A stretch of DNA of 64,000 bases from Chelatococcus sp. YT9 (GCF_018398315.1 NZ_JAHBRW010000001.1:3852501-3916500), one strand, 5' to 3'; numbered from the stretch's first letter, positions 52,203 to 61,851 are shown. Program-made: numbers and translations. The notes: generated from the letters alone by a model not told the origin.

Positions 52203-54581
52203 CTACGCCTTGAGGATGCCTTTCGCATAAATCTCCGGTTCGATCTTTTCGGTCAGAGCGCGATAGGACGAGTCGATGTCACCCGGGCGAGCAGAAACCG
52301 CTATGCCTTGGCCGACCAACGCCTCCAGCGTATTGCGGATCTGGTACCAGCCGACGTCCGCTCTGTTGAGCTTAAACTCGTCGCGGATGCTCTTCGCGAT
52401 CTGCTTCTTCTCGAAGGCATTGAAGTACGCCGACCACACCTTTCGCCCATCGGCCAGAACCTTCTTAGCTTCCTTTGATAGCTTCAGGGTTGCGAGATGG
52501 CTTGACATGAAGTCAGATTCGAAGCGGCTTGGCGCCCCCACCTCCTCCTCGGTGTAAGGGATAAAGTGGTTCACCAGCGACCAGCTCTTTCCCTGCCACA
52601 GGAGGCCATCAGCGCCGACAGAGAGGTTCCGGTTGTTGAACAGCATCCAGACCAGGCAATCGTTGGCCATTTCTTCCGGGATGGTCTGCGAAGGAATAAG
52701 AAATTGGTCACGATCGTTAAGCCAGGTCTGGCGGATGATGCGTTTGGCCGTGAAAACCACCGCAGATTGCCAGAGGTTCTCTTCGGTAACCAGGAAGCCT
52801 CCCGCACTGGCATAACCCGAGGAAAAGAGTACGGTGTTACCCGCATGCTGGAGGTCAGATCCATTGCTGATCATCCCGCCAATCGCGCCCTCAGCCCAGC
52901 GTGTGCCGCGAACATCTATCGTCCGGCTCGTCGGCTCTAAGGCATTCGTGAGTGGTAACGCCGGTGTCGAGTTCGGCCTAGCACGCTTAATCCATGCATT
53001 GAGCAGTCTGTTTTTGGGCACGTCGTAGAACCGCTTGGCCCCGATCGGCTTGGCATACCTGTCGAGCACCTCCGCCTCGATCTCGAAGGGCTCCTTGCGC
53101 CTTTTAGCAGTGTCCCACACCAGAAAACCGATGGGGAACTCACCCTTCAACCCGTCAAAAGCACGGCTAGGGACAACGAACCCGCCTAGATAGCGGGCAT
53201 TCCACTCATTACGGAAGTTGTCGAAGTTTGGCGCGTTGACGTACTTAAGCTTCGAAAATATGGCCACGATCGCATTGGGGAGCTCGGCCTGGATGCGCAG
53301 CAGGAACTGAATAAACAGCTCCCGGCGGGCGAACCCAACGTCACCTCCCAGAGCACGACCCACCGCGGTGGTCGCCACCCCTGCGCCGGCATTCATGGCC
53401 TCCGCATACGGAGGATTGATCAAGACAACGATCTTTTCCTTGGCGGCAATGGCGTCCCGCAGCTCCTGCGGGAGCTTGTCAGTAAGGCTGTAGTCGATCT
53501 TGCCGTCTTCGGTGACGTCGTCGTTGAGGTAGTCGTACTGGAAACGGTAAGCTGCGACGCAGGTTCTGGTGGCCTTCATAACGTCAACGTCGGACTGGTC
53601 GAGCGTAGACATGAAAAGGTTGCGATGATTGGAGTGCTTAACCTCGAGGTTCCCAACCCCACAGCACATGTCCCAGACCTTGTATTTCTTCTGCCAGTTC
53701 TTCCCCAGGACGAAGGCCAGGTGGTCATAGGCCTTATCTACGACATGCAGCGGAGTATAGAACGCTCCCTTGAAGACACGCTCTACGACCGGGATCAAAC
53801 TGTCCCTGCGCTCGAGGATCTCGTTCCGGTAATCCTTCTTGGGAGGCCGGTGGTAGATCGACCAAAAGCGCCGGTACCCTTCCACGTTGCGTAGGGCATG
53901 CAGCTTTCCGTGAAGGTCGAATACGGGATCACCGTCTCTGAAGAGCAGCTTGGCGGTCAGGTCCTTGTGCGTCGACACGGTGCCGTCGTTCATGATGTCG
54001 GCGAAGAAGAGAAGGTTGTAGCTATCCTCCTCGACATCCTCGATCTCCTGGCCGATCATCTCCACCCACTTGTCGAACACCTGCTTGAGGTTGTCCGGGG
54101 TGATCTGAGTGCGGATAATAGCGCCGGACGCGATCGCGTCCTTTACTGTCGTGACGAACTCTGCGGCATCGTTTTCGATATTGAAGGCAACGAAGTGGGT
54201 GCCGATGTGTATCGAGATCGCGTCCACGGCCTCCTTTGGCACCGCTGAGGCAGATTTACCCCACTTGATAGTCTTCTTAGCCAAGAACGGGATGACGTGG
54301 CTGCTCTGCATCAGGGCAGCCTTCTCCGTGTCGATCACGCACAGCAGCGCCGGAACATGCTCGCCCCTGTTCAGCGCCACCTGCACGTAGTGGAGCAACT
54401 GAGTGAACATCTCATAGAAGGTCCAAGAATCCTTGGCCTTCGCCTCAAACCAAACCTCTTTGGTCTGGATATCGATGATGTTCTTGGAGTAGCTCTTCAG
54501 CCCGAGAGCTTTGATGTAGGCGTCCTTGACGTCTTCTTCGCTCTTGGATTTCTGCAGATCGGCGTAAAGCCCCACGTTCAA
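52203..54581 (-). CDS. Putative type II (IIG-like) restriction-methylation fusion
   Basis: 792 residues. An N-terminal ~150-residue region contains IIDIQTKEVWFEAKAKDS, compatible with a PD-(D/E)xK nuclease core (Glu46-x-Lys48). It is followed by a gamma-type N6-adenine methyltransferase domain with FYTP (motif X, about 274-277), DMCCGVGNLE (motif I, about 304-313) and NPPY (motif IV, about 389-392). The C-terminal ~350 residues, with WLNDRDQFLIP, are compatible with target recognition. No separate specificity or nuclease gene is nearby. Numbering is from a TTG at 54581; the GTG two codons later has a better spaced GGGGAGG. It could protect the prophage host against other phages. No related protein is named with confidence. 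Confidence 0.75.
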   Translation of the reverse strand: MNVGLYADLQKSKSEEDVKDAYIKALGLKSYSKNIIDIQTKEVWFEAKAKDSWTFYEMFTQLLHYVQVALNRGEHVPALLCVIDTEKAALMQSSHVIPFLAKKTIKWGKSASAVPKEAVDAISIHIGTHFVAFNIENDAAEFVTTVKDAIASGAIIRTQITPDNLKQVFDKWVEMIGQEIEDVEEDSYNLLFFADIMNDGTVSTHKDLTAKLLFRDGDPVFDLHGKLHALRNVEGYRRFWSIYHRPPKKDYRNEILERRDSLIPVVERVFKGAFYTPLHVVDKAYDHLAFVLGKNWQKKYKVWDMCCGVGNLEVKHSNHRNLFMSTLDQSDVDVMKATRTCVAAYRFQYDYLNDDVTEDGKIDYSLTDKLPQELRDAIAAKEKIVVLINPPYAEAMNAGAGVATTAVGRALGGDVGFARRELFIQFLLRIQAELPNAIVAIFSKLKYVNAPNFDNFRNEWNARYLGGFVVPSRAFDGLKGEFPIGFLVWDTAKRRKEPFEIEAEVLDRYAKPIGAKRFYDVPKNRLLNAWIKRARPNSTPALPLTNALEPTSRTIDVRGTRWAEGAIGGMISNGSDLQHAGNTVLFSSGYASAGGFLVTEENLWQSAVVFTAKRIIRQTWLNDRDQFLIPSQTIPEEMANDCLVWMLFNNRNLSVGADGLLWQGKSWSLVNHFIPYTEEEVGAPSRFESDFMSSHLATLKLSKEAKKVLADGRKVWSAYFNAFEKKQIAKSIRDEFKLNRADVGWYQIRNTLEALVGQGIAVSARPGDIDSSYRALTEKIEPEIYAKGILKA

Positions 54582-54925
54582 TGCCTCCCCATGTACGCAA
54601 GTTATCGCTCAGTATGCGATGCACCGTATTTCCATTAACGGCAACGATTCTGACAAAAATAGCATTGACCATTCTGCCGCTGCCGGCACGAGCGGCACGT
54701 TTTTTTGCTCCCATCGCCCTTCTGAAGCTTCTCCTTGCGGACAGTCCGCTGCCATCCCAAAGGTCGCCGATTCGTCGAATGACTGCATTCCGCATGGCTG
54801 GCTCAAAAGCAGACGTTAATCTTTCCGCCTTAACTGCGACAGTCGCCGCTTCAGCGCTTCAACAACTGGCGTCGAAAAGAGATACCCCGCTACCGGCGGG
54901 CCGTACTACCAGCTGTGAGGTGCGA
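54582..54925. other. 344-base gap upstream of the methyltransferase gene
   Basis: This AT-richer stretch separates the accessory insertion from the DUF4376-like tail gene. It should contain the promoter of the methyltransferase gene on the minus strand. Frames here (54581-55003 plus, 54609-54806 minus) have no binding site or protein-like pattern. No hairpin terminator was found. Confidence 0.4.
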
Positions 54926-55435
54926 TCAGGGCGCAGGCCAATCCGGCACGACGGCCCGTGCCGCCGCCTCGTCTTCTGCCGCATCGATCACGGCCTTGGC
55001 TGAGAGGCGCGCCCGCTCGATCTGCGCACCGATGAGCTGCCATTGCCCGTGCATGCCGAGCACGACGGCCGCGACATCAGCGATCGTCGCCCCGGTCACA
55101 CCGACTTCTGCGGTCAGGAGCGGATAGTCCCCGGCGCCATCCGTCTCGGTGTAATGCTGCGCCTCTGCCGCCTTGGCCTGATATGTCATGGCCTGTCCGG
55201 CACCGGGTGTGATGTACCGCCCGCGCTCGATCTCGGCGCGACGGTCGACCGAGGCCTTGAGGCTGGCCTTGATCTGGGCGAGCGTCGGCAACGTCACGAC
55301 GCGGGCAACGCCAATGGTTTCAAGATCCTGATCAGACCAGAGATCGAGCACCGAGGCCGGATGCTGCATGCCATCGGCCCCGATGAAAGAGCCGTAGTCG
55401 AGCGGCGCTTCGTTGAGCGTGAATGTCGTTGTCAT
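54926..55435 (-). CDS. DUF4376-like tail fibre-associated protein
   Basis: 169 residues. The middle and C-terminal part is a long helical region with IKASLKASVDRRAEIERGRY and MTYQAKAAEAQHYTETDG, the pattern of the DUF4376 domain found in phage tail fibre or fibre-assembly proteins. The ATG at 55435 is directly adjacent to the preceding gene's stop (one base apart). It probably helps attach or fold the fibres encoded just upstream. Confidence 0.75.
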   Translation of the reverse strand: MTTTFTLNEAPLDYGSFIGADGMQHPASVLDLWSDQDLETIGVARVVTLPTLAQIKASLKASVDRRAEIERGRYITPGAGQAMTYQAKAAEAQHYTETDGAGDYPLLTAEVGVTGATIADVAAVVLGMHGQWQLIGAQIERARLSAKAVIDAAEDEAAARAVVPDWPAP

Positions 55436-55436
55436 A

Positions 55437-55808
55437 TCAGAGCCAATCTATTCTGATGGTTTTCGTGCCGCTGGCGGGAAGTATCGAACCGGGCCATGTT
55501 TCTGAGACAGCAAAGTTTCCATCTTCATTGTCGAAGGCATTGAATACATTGCCATCAATCGTAACGCTGAAATTGGCACTTGCTAGGCAGCTGATAACCG
55601 TGGTCGGGCGATCCCATATGACATTATGAATTCTTGGATCATCCGGAGAAATAGCTCCCATCTGCGAGGGAACAAATGGTTCTCTGGCGAATCCATAGAA
55701 GGTGAAGCCTTCAGTCGTCATGCTACCGACCGTCACGACATAGTTGCCACTCGGGAAGAGGCCGCTCTTCCTCGGCACCCAGAGTGTTGGCGCTCCCAAT
55801 AGCCCCAT
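55437..55808 (-). CDS. Small phage tail protein
   Basis: 123 residues from the ATG at 55808 (MGLLGAPTLWVPRKSGLFPS), two bases downstream of the preceding stop. The product is beta-rich with many aromatic residues (EGFTFYGFAREPFVPSQMGA) and has no known family. A frame continuing to 56126 is a shadow of the fibre gene. Its position between fibre and DUF4376-like genes suggests a distal tail component. Confidence 0.65.
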   Translation of the reverse strand: MGLLGAPTLWVPRKSGLFPSGNYVVTVGSMTTEGFTFYGFAREPFVPSQMGAISPDDPRIHNVIWDRPTTVISCLASANFSVTIDGNVFNAFDNEDGNFAVSETWPGSILPASGTKTIRIDWL

Positions 55809-55810
55809 GG

Positions 55811-57769
55811 TCAGGTCCCCTTCACGAAAGCGGCGCGGATGGTTCCCGATGCCTCGACGAAATAGGAGATGAAGTCGACGGCATTGGCGGCCGTCGACAG
55901 CGACGGCGCACCGCCGGCAAAGATCCAGTTTGAGCCGAAAGAAAGGGTCCGGCTGCCGGTGCCGTCCTGCTTGACGATGATCATGCCGGACTTGCCCGCC
56001 GCCTGGTTGGTCGGGTTGGCGAGCGTGCGGTTGCCGCCCAGGGTCACCGAGAAGTTGATGCCGGCATTCATGTTCATGGCGATCGTCGCGCCATCCGTGA
56101 GCGCAACGACGGCATGGGCATCCCACGTATCCTTGACGCCGAGGGCCTTGGCGGTATCGGTCCCGGTGCGGACATCGGACGATGAGGCGAGCGCGGTGTT
56201 GTTGGCGCCGCTGGCGATGCCCGCAAGCTTCGTCGCCTCGGCCGAGGTATAGCCCTGATACCCGGCCGCATAGGTGATGGTGAACGTGCCCGAGCCGGTG
56301 ATCGTGCCGGTGGAGAGGGAAAAGCCGGTCGGGACGGACATCCCGACGCTGGTCACGCCGTCCGTGGGGGAAACCAGCTCGGTCCAGTTGCTCAGCGTCG
56401 ATGCCGGCGTGGCCCGGAGAATGAACGTCGTGCTGATATCCGTACGAACCGCGACATCGCCGACCTGCGCGGTTAGGGCGAGCATCGCACTCTCGGAGGC
56501 GACAGGGAATGTGTCGGTGATGGCCAGCGCCGGCAGTGTTGATTCCGGCAGCTTGCCGTTGCTGTCGAGCACCGGGACATTGCCGTTGCCCGTACCGGTG
56601 TTGGCGGTGGCGGCGGTGCCGAGGCCAAGGGCCGTGCGGGCGCCGCCCTGTGTGGTCGCGCCAGTGCCGCCGTTGGCGAGCGCCAGCGCCGTGCCGCTCC
56701 AGTCGCCGTTGTTAATGGTGTCCTTGTGCGACAGGGCGCCGATGATGCCACCGTCCGTGACGGTCGTGCCATCCGTGTTCGCCGCCGCCAGGAAATGGCC
56801 GGACACGAAGGTGCCGGACGCCGAGACGTTGCCGGAGCCTTCCCCCGCCGCGCCGGGATCGCCGCGCTTGGCGACCAGGTCCCAATCCGCATTGCTGATG
56901 GTGGGCAGCGTCGGTGGTGGCGCGTTGGTGTTCGCGGTCTTTGACCGCCATGACGAACCGTCCTTCTGCACCCCGTCGCCAATGGCGTAGGCGGTGGCGC
57001 TGGACCATTCCCCGCGCCAGTTGAGGCCGGAGGCGCCATCCTCACCGCGCAATCCGACGAAGCCACCCCAGGCGCCGGAGACTTTCGGGCCGTAGAGGTT
57101 CTGCGTCGCGGTATCGAGCCAGAAATCTCCATCCTCGCCATCGGTCGATTGTGGCGCCCCGGCACCACTCAGGAGGCTGCGACCGTTGGTTCCGTCCTCT
57201 CCATCTTCACCGTCCGCGCCCTTGGCGGACAGAAGCGTCCAATAGCTGTTGCTCGTGGTCGGGAAAGTGGGGGGCACATGGTTGGTGCCAGCGAGGATGG
57301 CGCGCCAGGACGAGCCGTCATAGAAAACACCGTCGTTCACCGCATAGGCCGTGGCGCTCGACCAATTGCCGCGCCAGGTCACGCCTGCCGCGCCATCGTT
57401 GCCATCCTGAGCCTTCGGCACGAGCAGGGACCAGTAATCATTGCTCGTCGTGGGAAGGCTGGGCGGCGCCTGATTGGTCGATGCCTGCAGGGCGATCCAC
57501 AGCGAACCTGCGTTCGTGGCGACATCCGAGGCCGCATAGGCCGTGACTGACGACCATGCGCCGCGATAGGTCATCCGCGCCGCCACCGATGCCGCCGCCT
57601 CGCGCGCGGCAGCCTGGGCCATCATGACGCCGTCCCTGAGCGACGGGGAATAATTGACCTGATGGCCGCCGAAGCCGAGGCCGTAGGGGTTCGTTCCCGG
57701 GTCATAGGGGTTGTTGTTGTACTGGGCGATGCGTGCGGAGGCGGCGAGTTCGTCCGTGGTGAGCGCCAT
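55811..57769 (-). CDS. Tail fibre with three carbohydrate-binding-like repeats
   Basis: 652 residues from ATG 57769, which overlaps the preceding TAA. Three repeats of about 52 residues at roughly 68-119, 131-183 and 250-300 share the pattern WRGNWSSATAYAVNDGVFYD followed by GSSWRAILAGTN, PP, and W in the last third; they resemble carbohydrate-binding module 5/12-type domains. Between them are short collagen-like Gly-x-y stretches (AKGADGEDGEDGTNG). A phage fibre pattern ATTQGGARTALGLGTAA follows, then a C-terminal beta-rich receptor part. It should bind surface polysaccharide of the host. Confidence 0.82.
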   Translation of the reverse strand: MALTTDELAASARIAQYNNNPYDPGTNPYGLGFGGHQVNYSPSLRDGVMMAQAAAREAAASVAARMTYRGAWSSVTAYAASDVATNAGSLWIALQASTNQAPPSLPTTSNDYWSLLVPKAQDGNDGAAGVTWRGNWSSATAYAVNDGVFYDGSSWRAILAGTNHVPPTFPTTSNSYWTLLSAKGADGEDGEDGTNGRSLLSGAGAPQSTDGEDGDFWLDTATQNLYGPKVSGAWGGFVGLRGEDGASGLNWRGEWSSATAYAIGDGVQKDGSSWRSKTANTNAPPPTLPTISNADWDLVAKRGDPGAAGEGSGNVSASGTFVSGHFLAAANTDGTTVTDGGIIGALSHKDTINNGDWSGTALALANGGTGATTQGGARTALGLGTAATANTGTGNGNVPVLDSNGKLPESTLPALAITDTFPVASESAMLALTAQVGDVAVRTDISTTFILRATPASTLSNWTELVSPTDGVTSVGMSVPTGFSLSTGTITGSGTFTITYAAGYQGYTSAEATKLAGIASGANNTALASSSDVRTGTDTAKALGVKDTWDAHAVVALTDGATIAMNMNAGINFSVTLGGNRTLANPTNQAAGKSGMIIVKQDGTGSRTLSFGSNWIFAGGAPSLSTAANAVDFISYFVEASGTIRAAFVKGT

Positions 57770-58623
57770 TACAGCATCTCCTTGATCTCGTAGCCGGCCG
57801 CCATGTAGCCGCAGGCGACCTGCGCCAGGGCGTCCATGCGGCTCAGCCGGCCGATGAATGAGCGGGTCTTTATGGTGGTGGCGTCGTCGGGGTCGGGGAT
57901 GACGAGCACTTCCCGGTCGCTGCCGGCCCACCGGTTGAGGTCATAGCCTGTCGTCCAGCCCTCGGCTTCCGACAGGTAGTCGAAGCCGAAGCGGAAGGAC
58001 TTCGGGGCGATCTTGCGTCGAAAGCTCTCGACCCCGTTGACCGAGGTCTCGACATCGGTCTGATCGAGAAAGGAAAAGCCGTTTCCGGAATAGGTGTAGT
58101 TGAGGCTCGGCTGCCAGCATTCACCGACATAGAAGCGGTCGAACTGGATGAAGCCATCGGGATTGCCGGTGTCGTCGAACTCGACCAGCCATGCCGCGGT
58201 CATCAGCGACGACGGCAGCAGGTAGACGATGGGGGCGCGCCGCTCCTCGTCGAGCCATTCTTCCTGCGCCCCCATCCAGAAGTCCGGCGATTCCCACGGG
58301 ATGCTGAGCGACCACACCGAGGGGAACAGGCTGAACCAGGCGCTGTCGTGAAGCTCAATCGTCATGGCGCTGTCGGCGAAGCCGCGCAGGCGCAATTTGG
58401 CGGTCAGCGACGCGTTGGCGCCGCGGATGAAGAAGGCCCTGACACTGCGCTGCACGCCGAAATCGGCCTTGAACCTTGTACTGGCGAGCGCGGTGTTGGT
58501 GGAGCGCGCGACTTCGGCCGTGTCAGCCGTCAAGGCATTGGTAAGGGGCAGGGCCGTGTGCCAGGAGCCCTGCGTTAGGGTTGCGGCGTAAGGCCGGTAG
58601 CAGAGAATGATATTCTGGGGCAA
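57769..58623 (-). CDS. Phage tail protein
   Basis: 284 residues starting at a TTG (58623). The product is beta-rich with an N-terminal strand-rich domain (ILCYRPYAATLTQGSWHTAL), a middle segment with several Trp residues (WSLSIPWESPDFWMGAQEEW), and a C-terminal RLSRMDALAQVACGYMAAGY. It resembles tail-tip proteins near the fibre gene of other temperate phages. I do not recognise a domain name. It ends with TAATG overlap to the fibre gene. Confidence 0.68.
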   Translation of the reverse strand: MPQNIILCYRPYAATLTQGSWHTALPLTNALTADTAEVARSTNTALASTRFKADFGVQRSVRAFFIRGANASLTAKLRLRGFADSAMTIELHDSAWFSLFPSVWSLSIPWESPDFWMGAQEEWLDEERRAPIVYLLPSSLMTAAWLVEFDDTGNPDGFIQFDRFYVGECWQPSLNYTYSGNGFSFLDQTDVETSVNGVESFRRKIAPKSFRFGFDYLSEAEGWTTGYDLNRWAGSDREVLVIPDPDDATTIKTRSFIGRLSRMDALAQVACGYMAAGYEIKEML

Positions 58624-58635
58624 GACGAGCCTCGA

Positions 58636-59955
58636 TTAGCCGCAGAGATAGATGCAGGACACGAGCTTGACCTCGTCGGGGTGGGCGAAGGTCGCAGCCT
58701 CGCGAATACGCGCCACGGTGTAGTTGGTGACGAGATCGATCGGCTGGTCGCCCAGCAGCAGGGACGGTTGCCGCATGCCGATGCCGCGTAGGGTCGAGGT
58801 GCAGATGAGATCGCCGGCAGCGATGTCGCCGCCACGGCCGCACACCAGAACCTGTCCCTCGCCGACGCTGTTGATGATGAGATGGTCGTAAAGCCGCGCC
58901 AGGCGATGGCGGCGCAACATGCCGTTGGCGAGGCGCTCCTGCGGAGTTGATTCCGTGAACCGCCCTGGCGGCTGTCTGCCGAGGCCGCCAATGAGATCGT
59001 AGGGATCAAAGGGCGCCCGCCTGGTCACCACACCAACGGCGGTCGGATCGCGCTCTTGATCGGACACGGCGACCAGGGTCAGGGTATCGTTGACGTCGAC
59101 GCGGGCCAGCACCTCGCGGTCGCAGACAATCGCGCCGAGCGGAATATCAGGTTCGCTCTTGTCGATCATCGCACTATGGGAGCCGGTAAAGGGGCCGTAG
59201 CCGCTGCCAGTTTCCGCGAAGAAGGAATATCCGTTAGCGGCGCCGACAAGGCCGGCAGAGAGATCCGGGCCGACAGTACGGGTTTTTGTGGCCCGGAAGG
59301 CATGACAGGACAAGCCGCTGCCACTGTTGATGGCCCACAGGGCCGCCTCGGAGGCGTTGCCTCTTTGTGTGACGTGCATCGTGGACACGCCCGACGACGA
59401 TGCGGCGCCGACGCGCACGACGGGCGCTGCCGTCCGCCCGTTGCCGATGTCCATGTAGCCCCCCGCGATCCCGGCGGCGGTGAGTACAAGCGCCACATCG
59501 ATGTTGCCGGCCAGCAGCTTTTCCACCGCCAGATTGACGATCTTGGCATTGGTGATCGAGGCATCCAGAATCTTGACGGCCGCATTGATGGCGCCGGCCA
59601 GGTCATCATTCGTCACCTGGCCGGGGCCAAGCGAACGCGTTGGCGTCCCCGCCATGCCGCCGGTAGCGGACGCGGGGAAGAAATCGCCGAGGTTGCCGGA
59701 AGCATCGACGGCCCGCACCCAGTAATAGCGTGTTGTCGTACCGGTGAGGCCGGTATGCGCGAAGATGGAGACGCCTTCACCGGCCTTGGTGGCGCTGTTG
59801 CGGTTGTTGGTTGCCGATGACCACACCTCGACAGACTTGAGTGCGAGGTAGCTCAGGCAGCCGGCGCCGCCACCGACCGTGACCCAGGTCAGGGTAACGA
59901 GGCCAGGGCCACCGGCTGCTGTGAGCGAGGAAATGGTGATGTTGCTGTCGGCCAT
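58636..59955 (-). CDS. Phage tail-tip protein with fibronectin-like N-terminus
   Basis: 439 residues. The first ~110 form a fibronectin type III-like domain (GPGLVTLTWVTVGGG; RYYWVRAVDASGNLGDF). A helical stretch follows (LAGAINAAVKILDASITNAK then IVNLAVEKLLAGNI) that resembles the DUF1983 region of lambda J-type tail-tip proteins. The C-terminal ~200 residues are beta-rich. It probably sits at the tail tip and carries the fibre. It starts four bases after the stop of the preceding tail gene. Confidence 0.72.
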   Translation of the reverse strand: MADSNITISSLTAAGGPGLVTLTWVTVGGGAGCLSYLALKSVEVWSSATNNRNSATKAGEGVSIFAHTGLTGTTTRYYWVRAVDASGNLGDFFPASATGGMAGTPTRSLGPGQVTNDDLAGAINAAVKILDASITNAKIVNLAVEKLLAGNIDVALVLTAAGIAGGYMDIGNGRTAAPVVRVGAASSSGVSTMHVTQRGNASEAALWAINSGSGLSCHAFRATKTRTVGPDLSAGLVGAANGYSFFAETGSGYGPFTGSHSAMIDKSEPDIPLGAIVCDREVLARVDVNDTLTLVAVSDQERDPTAVGVVTRRAPFDPYDLIGGLGRQPPGRFTESTPQERLANGMLRRHRLARLYDHLIINSVGEGQVLVCGRGGDIAAGDLICTSTLRGIGMRQPSLLLGDQPIDLVTNYTVARIREAATFAHPDEVKLVSCIYLCG

Positions 59956-59958
59956 TCC

Positions 59959-61488
59959 TCACCCCCACAGCTCGAGCGTGATCTGGTCCTTGAGATTGTC
60001 CATGCGCATGCCCGTTACCACCATGGCGCGCCCGCTGGCGTATCCCAGCCGGCTCATGACGATGGCGATGGTGTCGCCGCGCCGGATGCCGTCCGCCTTC
60101 TGCCGCCAGACGGTGACGCGGACACGGTCACGGCGAACGCCGTAGAGGTTAAGCCGCCGCGTCGCCTCCGCACCGGCGGCGGTGGGATCGACGAGCAGCG
60201 TCTCCAGCGAGATCGGTGGCGCGCGCAAATGCTTGGTCTGGACGGCGGTGTTTTCCGCCTTGGCCTCGCGCCATTCGTTACCGACGAAGCCGCGGAAATC
60301 GACGTCATCCTGACAGCCGGCGAGATCGCCGCCCTTCTGCACGAGCCACACCGGCCGATAGCGCAGCGTGACGCGATAGGCGGGAATGCCGCCACCGGCA
60401 TCGTCGGTGGCAAGGAAGGCGACTTCCCCCAGAAAATCCCGCTCGCTGAGGGTCGCCACTGGTGTGCCAGGCGCTGACAGCCGCCCCACCTCGAATTGGC
60501 CCAGCGTGTTCGGCGCAATGTAGCCACCGACCGAGGCGAGCACCCGCTGCATGGCATCGAGGCCCGCCACCTCTCCATCGAGGAAGATGCCGCATTCGGC
60601 CGCGTTGAGGTTATCGAGCGCCGTGAACGTGGCGTCGACATAGTCGGCCGCTGTCATCCCCATGCGCGTCAGCATCCGCTTGACGATCTGGGCAGCCGAG
60701 CGGCTTGCCGTCGTAGCGCCTTCGGTGCAGTCCGCCGTCACCGCATATTGCGGCTTGCCGCCGAGGCGAATGATACCCTGCGCGAGGCAATTCGCATATT
60801 TGCCTGGAACCAGGGGCGCGGCGACGAGGGCCGCGATCGTCGCATAATCGGCCGTGTAGGCCAGCGGGACGCCGCCGTCATAGACGAGCATGCCCGAGAG
60901 CGCCGAAGCCGAGCCCTGGTAGAGGAGATTGAAGACGTTGACGCAGACGAGCGGCACGTTGAACACGCGGCCGAAAATCAGCGGCTTGACCTGATCCTTC
61001 AGGTCGATATTGCCCTCGGCGGTTGCTCCCGCCGATGTGGTGGTGCCGGCATAGACGACCGTCTGCAACGGCTTGTCGATATCGAGCCGGCGGTCATAGA
61101 TGCGGAAGCGGAACTGTTTCAGAGCGCGCGCCGTGACGATCTGCTCAATCGAGCCCCGGAAGACGAGCGTTGCCGTGCTGAAAGGTGCCCAGGCGTCCGC
61201 GATGGCATAGATGCGGATCGGCCGCCCGTCGAAGCCATAGTTGATCCAGGCATCGAACTTGCTATCGGGATTGTTGATGACGATCTCGCCATAGCCGACC
61301 TCGGAGGCCCCGCCGGTTTTCCCGGCGGAAAACAGGAAAGCCTCGAAATTGCCGGGGTCGGCGACGCGCGCGTGGAAGCTCGCATTAGGAGGCGTGTCGT
61401 TCGGCCGGGTGACATAGGAGGCGGTGGCGACGCGCAAGGTCACGGCCGTGGTGCCCGTGTGGGCACCCAGCTCTATGAGATAGATCAT
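59959..61488 (-). CDS. Phage tail-tip/baseplate hub-like protein
   Basis: 509 residues. It begins MIYLIELGAHTGTTAVTLRV. The segment EIVINNPDSKFDAWINYGFD with GRPIRIY is a beta-barrel signature often seen in phage hub proteins. The middle has RSAAQIVKRMLTRMGMTAAD followed by a hub-like GIFLDGEVAGLDAMQRVLAS, and the C-terminus is DTIAIVMSRLGYASGRAMVV. No enzymatic motif is visible. It precedes the fibronectin-containing tip gene by three bases and is probably in direct contact with the tape measure. Confidence 0.72.
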   Translation of the reverse strand: MIYLIELGAHTGTTAVTLRVATASYVTRPNDTPPNASFHARVADPGNFEAFLFSAGKTGGASEVGYGEIVINNPDSKFDAWINYGFDGRPIRIYAIADAWAPFSTATLVFRGSIEQIVTARALKQFRFRIYDRRLDIDKPLQTVVYAGTTTSAGATAEGNIDLKDQVKPLIFGRVFNVPLVCVNVFNLLYQGSASALSGMLVYDGGVPLAYTADYATIAALVAAPLVPGKYANCLAQGIIRLGGKPQYAVTADCTEGATTASRSAAQIVKRMLTRMGMTAADYVDATFTALDNLNAAECGIFLDGEVAGLDAMQRVLASVGGYIAPNTLGQFEVGRLSAPGTPVATLSERDFLGEVAFLATDDAGGGIPAYRVTLRYRPVWLVQKGGDLAGCQDDVDFRGFVGNEWREAKAENTAVQTKHLRAPPISLETLLVDPTAAGAEATRRLNLYGVRRDRVRVTVWRQKADGIRRGDTIAIVMSRLGYASGRAMVVTGMRMDNLKDQITLELWG

Positions 61489-61500
61489 GGTGGTGGACTT

Positions 61501-61851
61501 TCAGTGCGTCGGATGCCTTCCGGCGAGGTAGGCCACAAGATCTTCGGCGCTATCGACGGCCGGTCCACCCCGAGTTTCAGGGTCGATATCGGCGCGAAGG
61601 CACACGAGCCGATAGTAAATCTTCACCTGCTCGTTGTGAGACAGGATCATCAGATCCCGTCGCCGTCTGAGATGCTTCGTCAACTTCGGGATCGTCGTCC
61701 TCGGCGCCGCCCTGGGCGACTTGGCGAGGCGCCTGAGACGCCGATTGAAAGCACGAATCATCCGCTCATTTGCAGCGACACGCGCGCTGAGATCATTGAT
61801 CAAGACCGATAGCATCTGGATGAATGCGGTGCGGTCCAGCGTAGAACGCAT
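61501..61851 (-). CDS. Small basic hypothetical protein
   Basis: 116 residues from ATG 61851 (GGGGGCG upstream; an ATG at 61866 is also in frame). The product is very basic and helical in the middle (RRLRRLAKSPRAAPRTTIPK), ending in an acidic tail. No known family. It has the same direction as the tail genes and ends 12 bases before the hub gene start. Its upstream neighbour is a plus-strand gene, so it may be part of an accessory insertion rather than a structural gene. Confidence 0.5.
   Translation of the reverse strand: MRSTLDRTAFIQMLSVLINDLSARVAANERMIRAFNRRLRRLAKSPRAAPRTTIPKLTKHLRRRRDLMILSHNEQVKIYYRLVCLRADIDPETRGGPAVDSAEDLVAYLAGRHPTH

Noticed and set aside
54581-55003. 140-codon plus-strand frame upstream of the methyltransferase gene
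   Set aside because: No ribosome binding site, it runs antisense into the DUF4376-like gene, and the C-terminal half has shadow composition.
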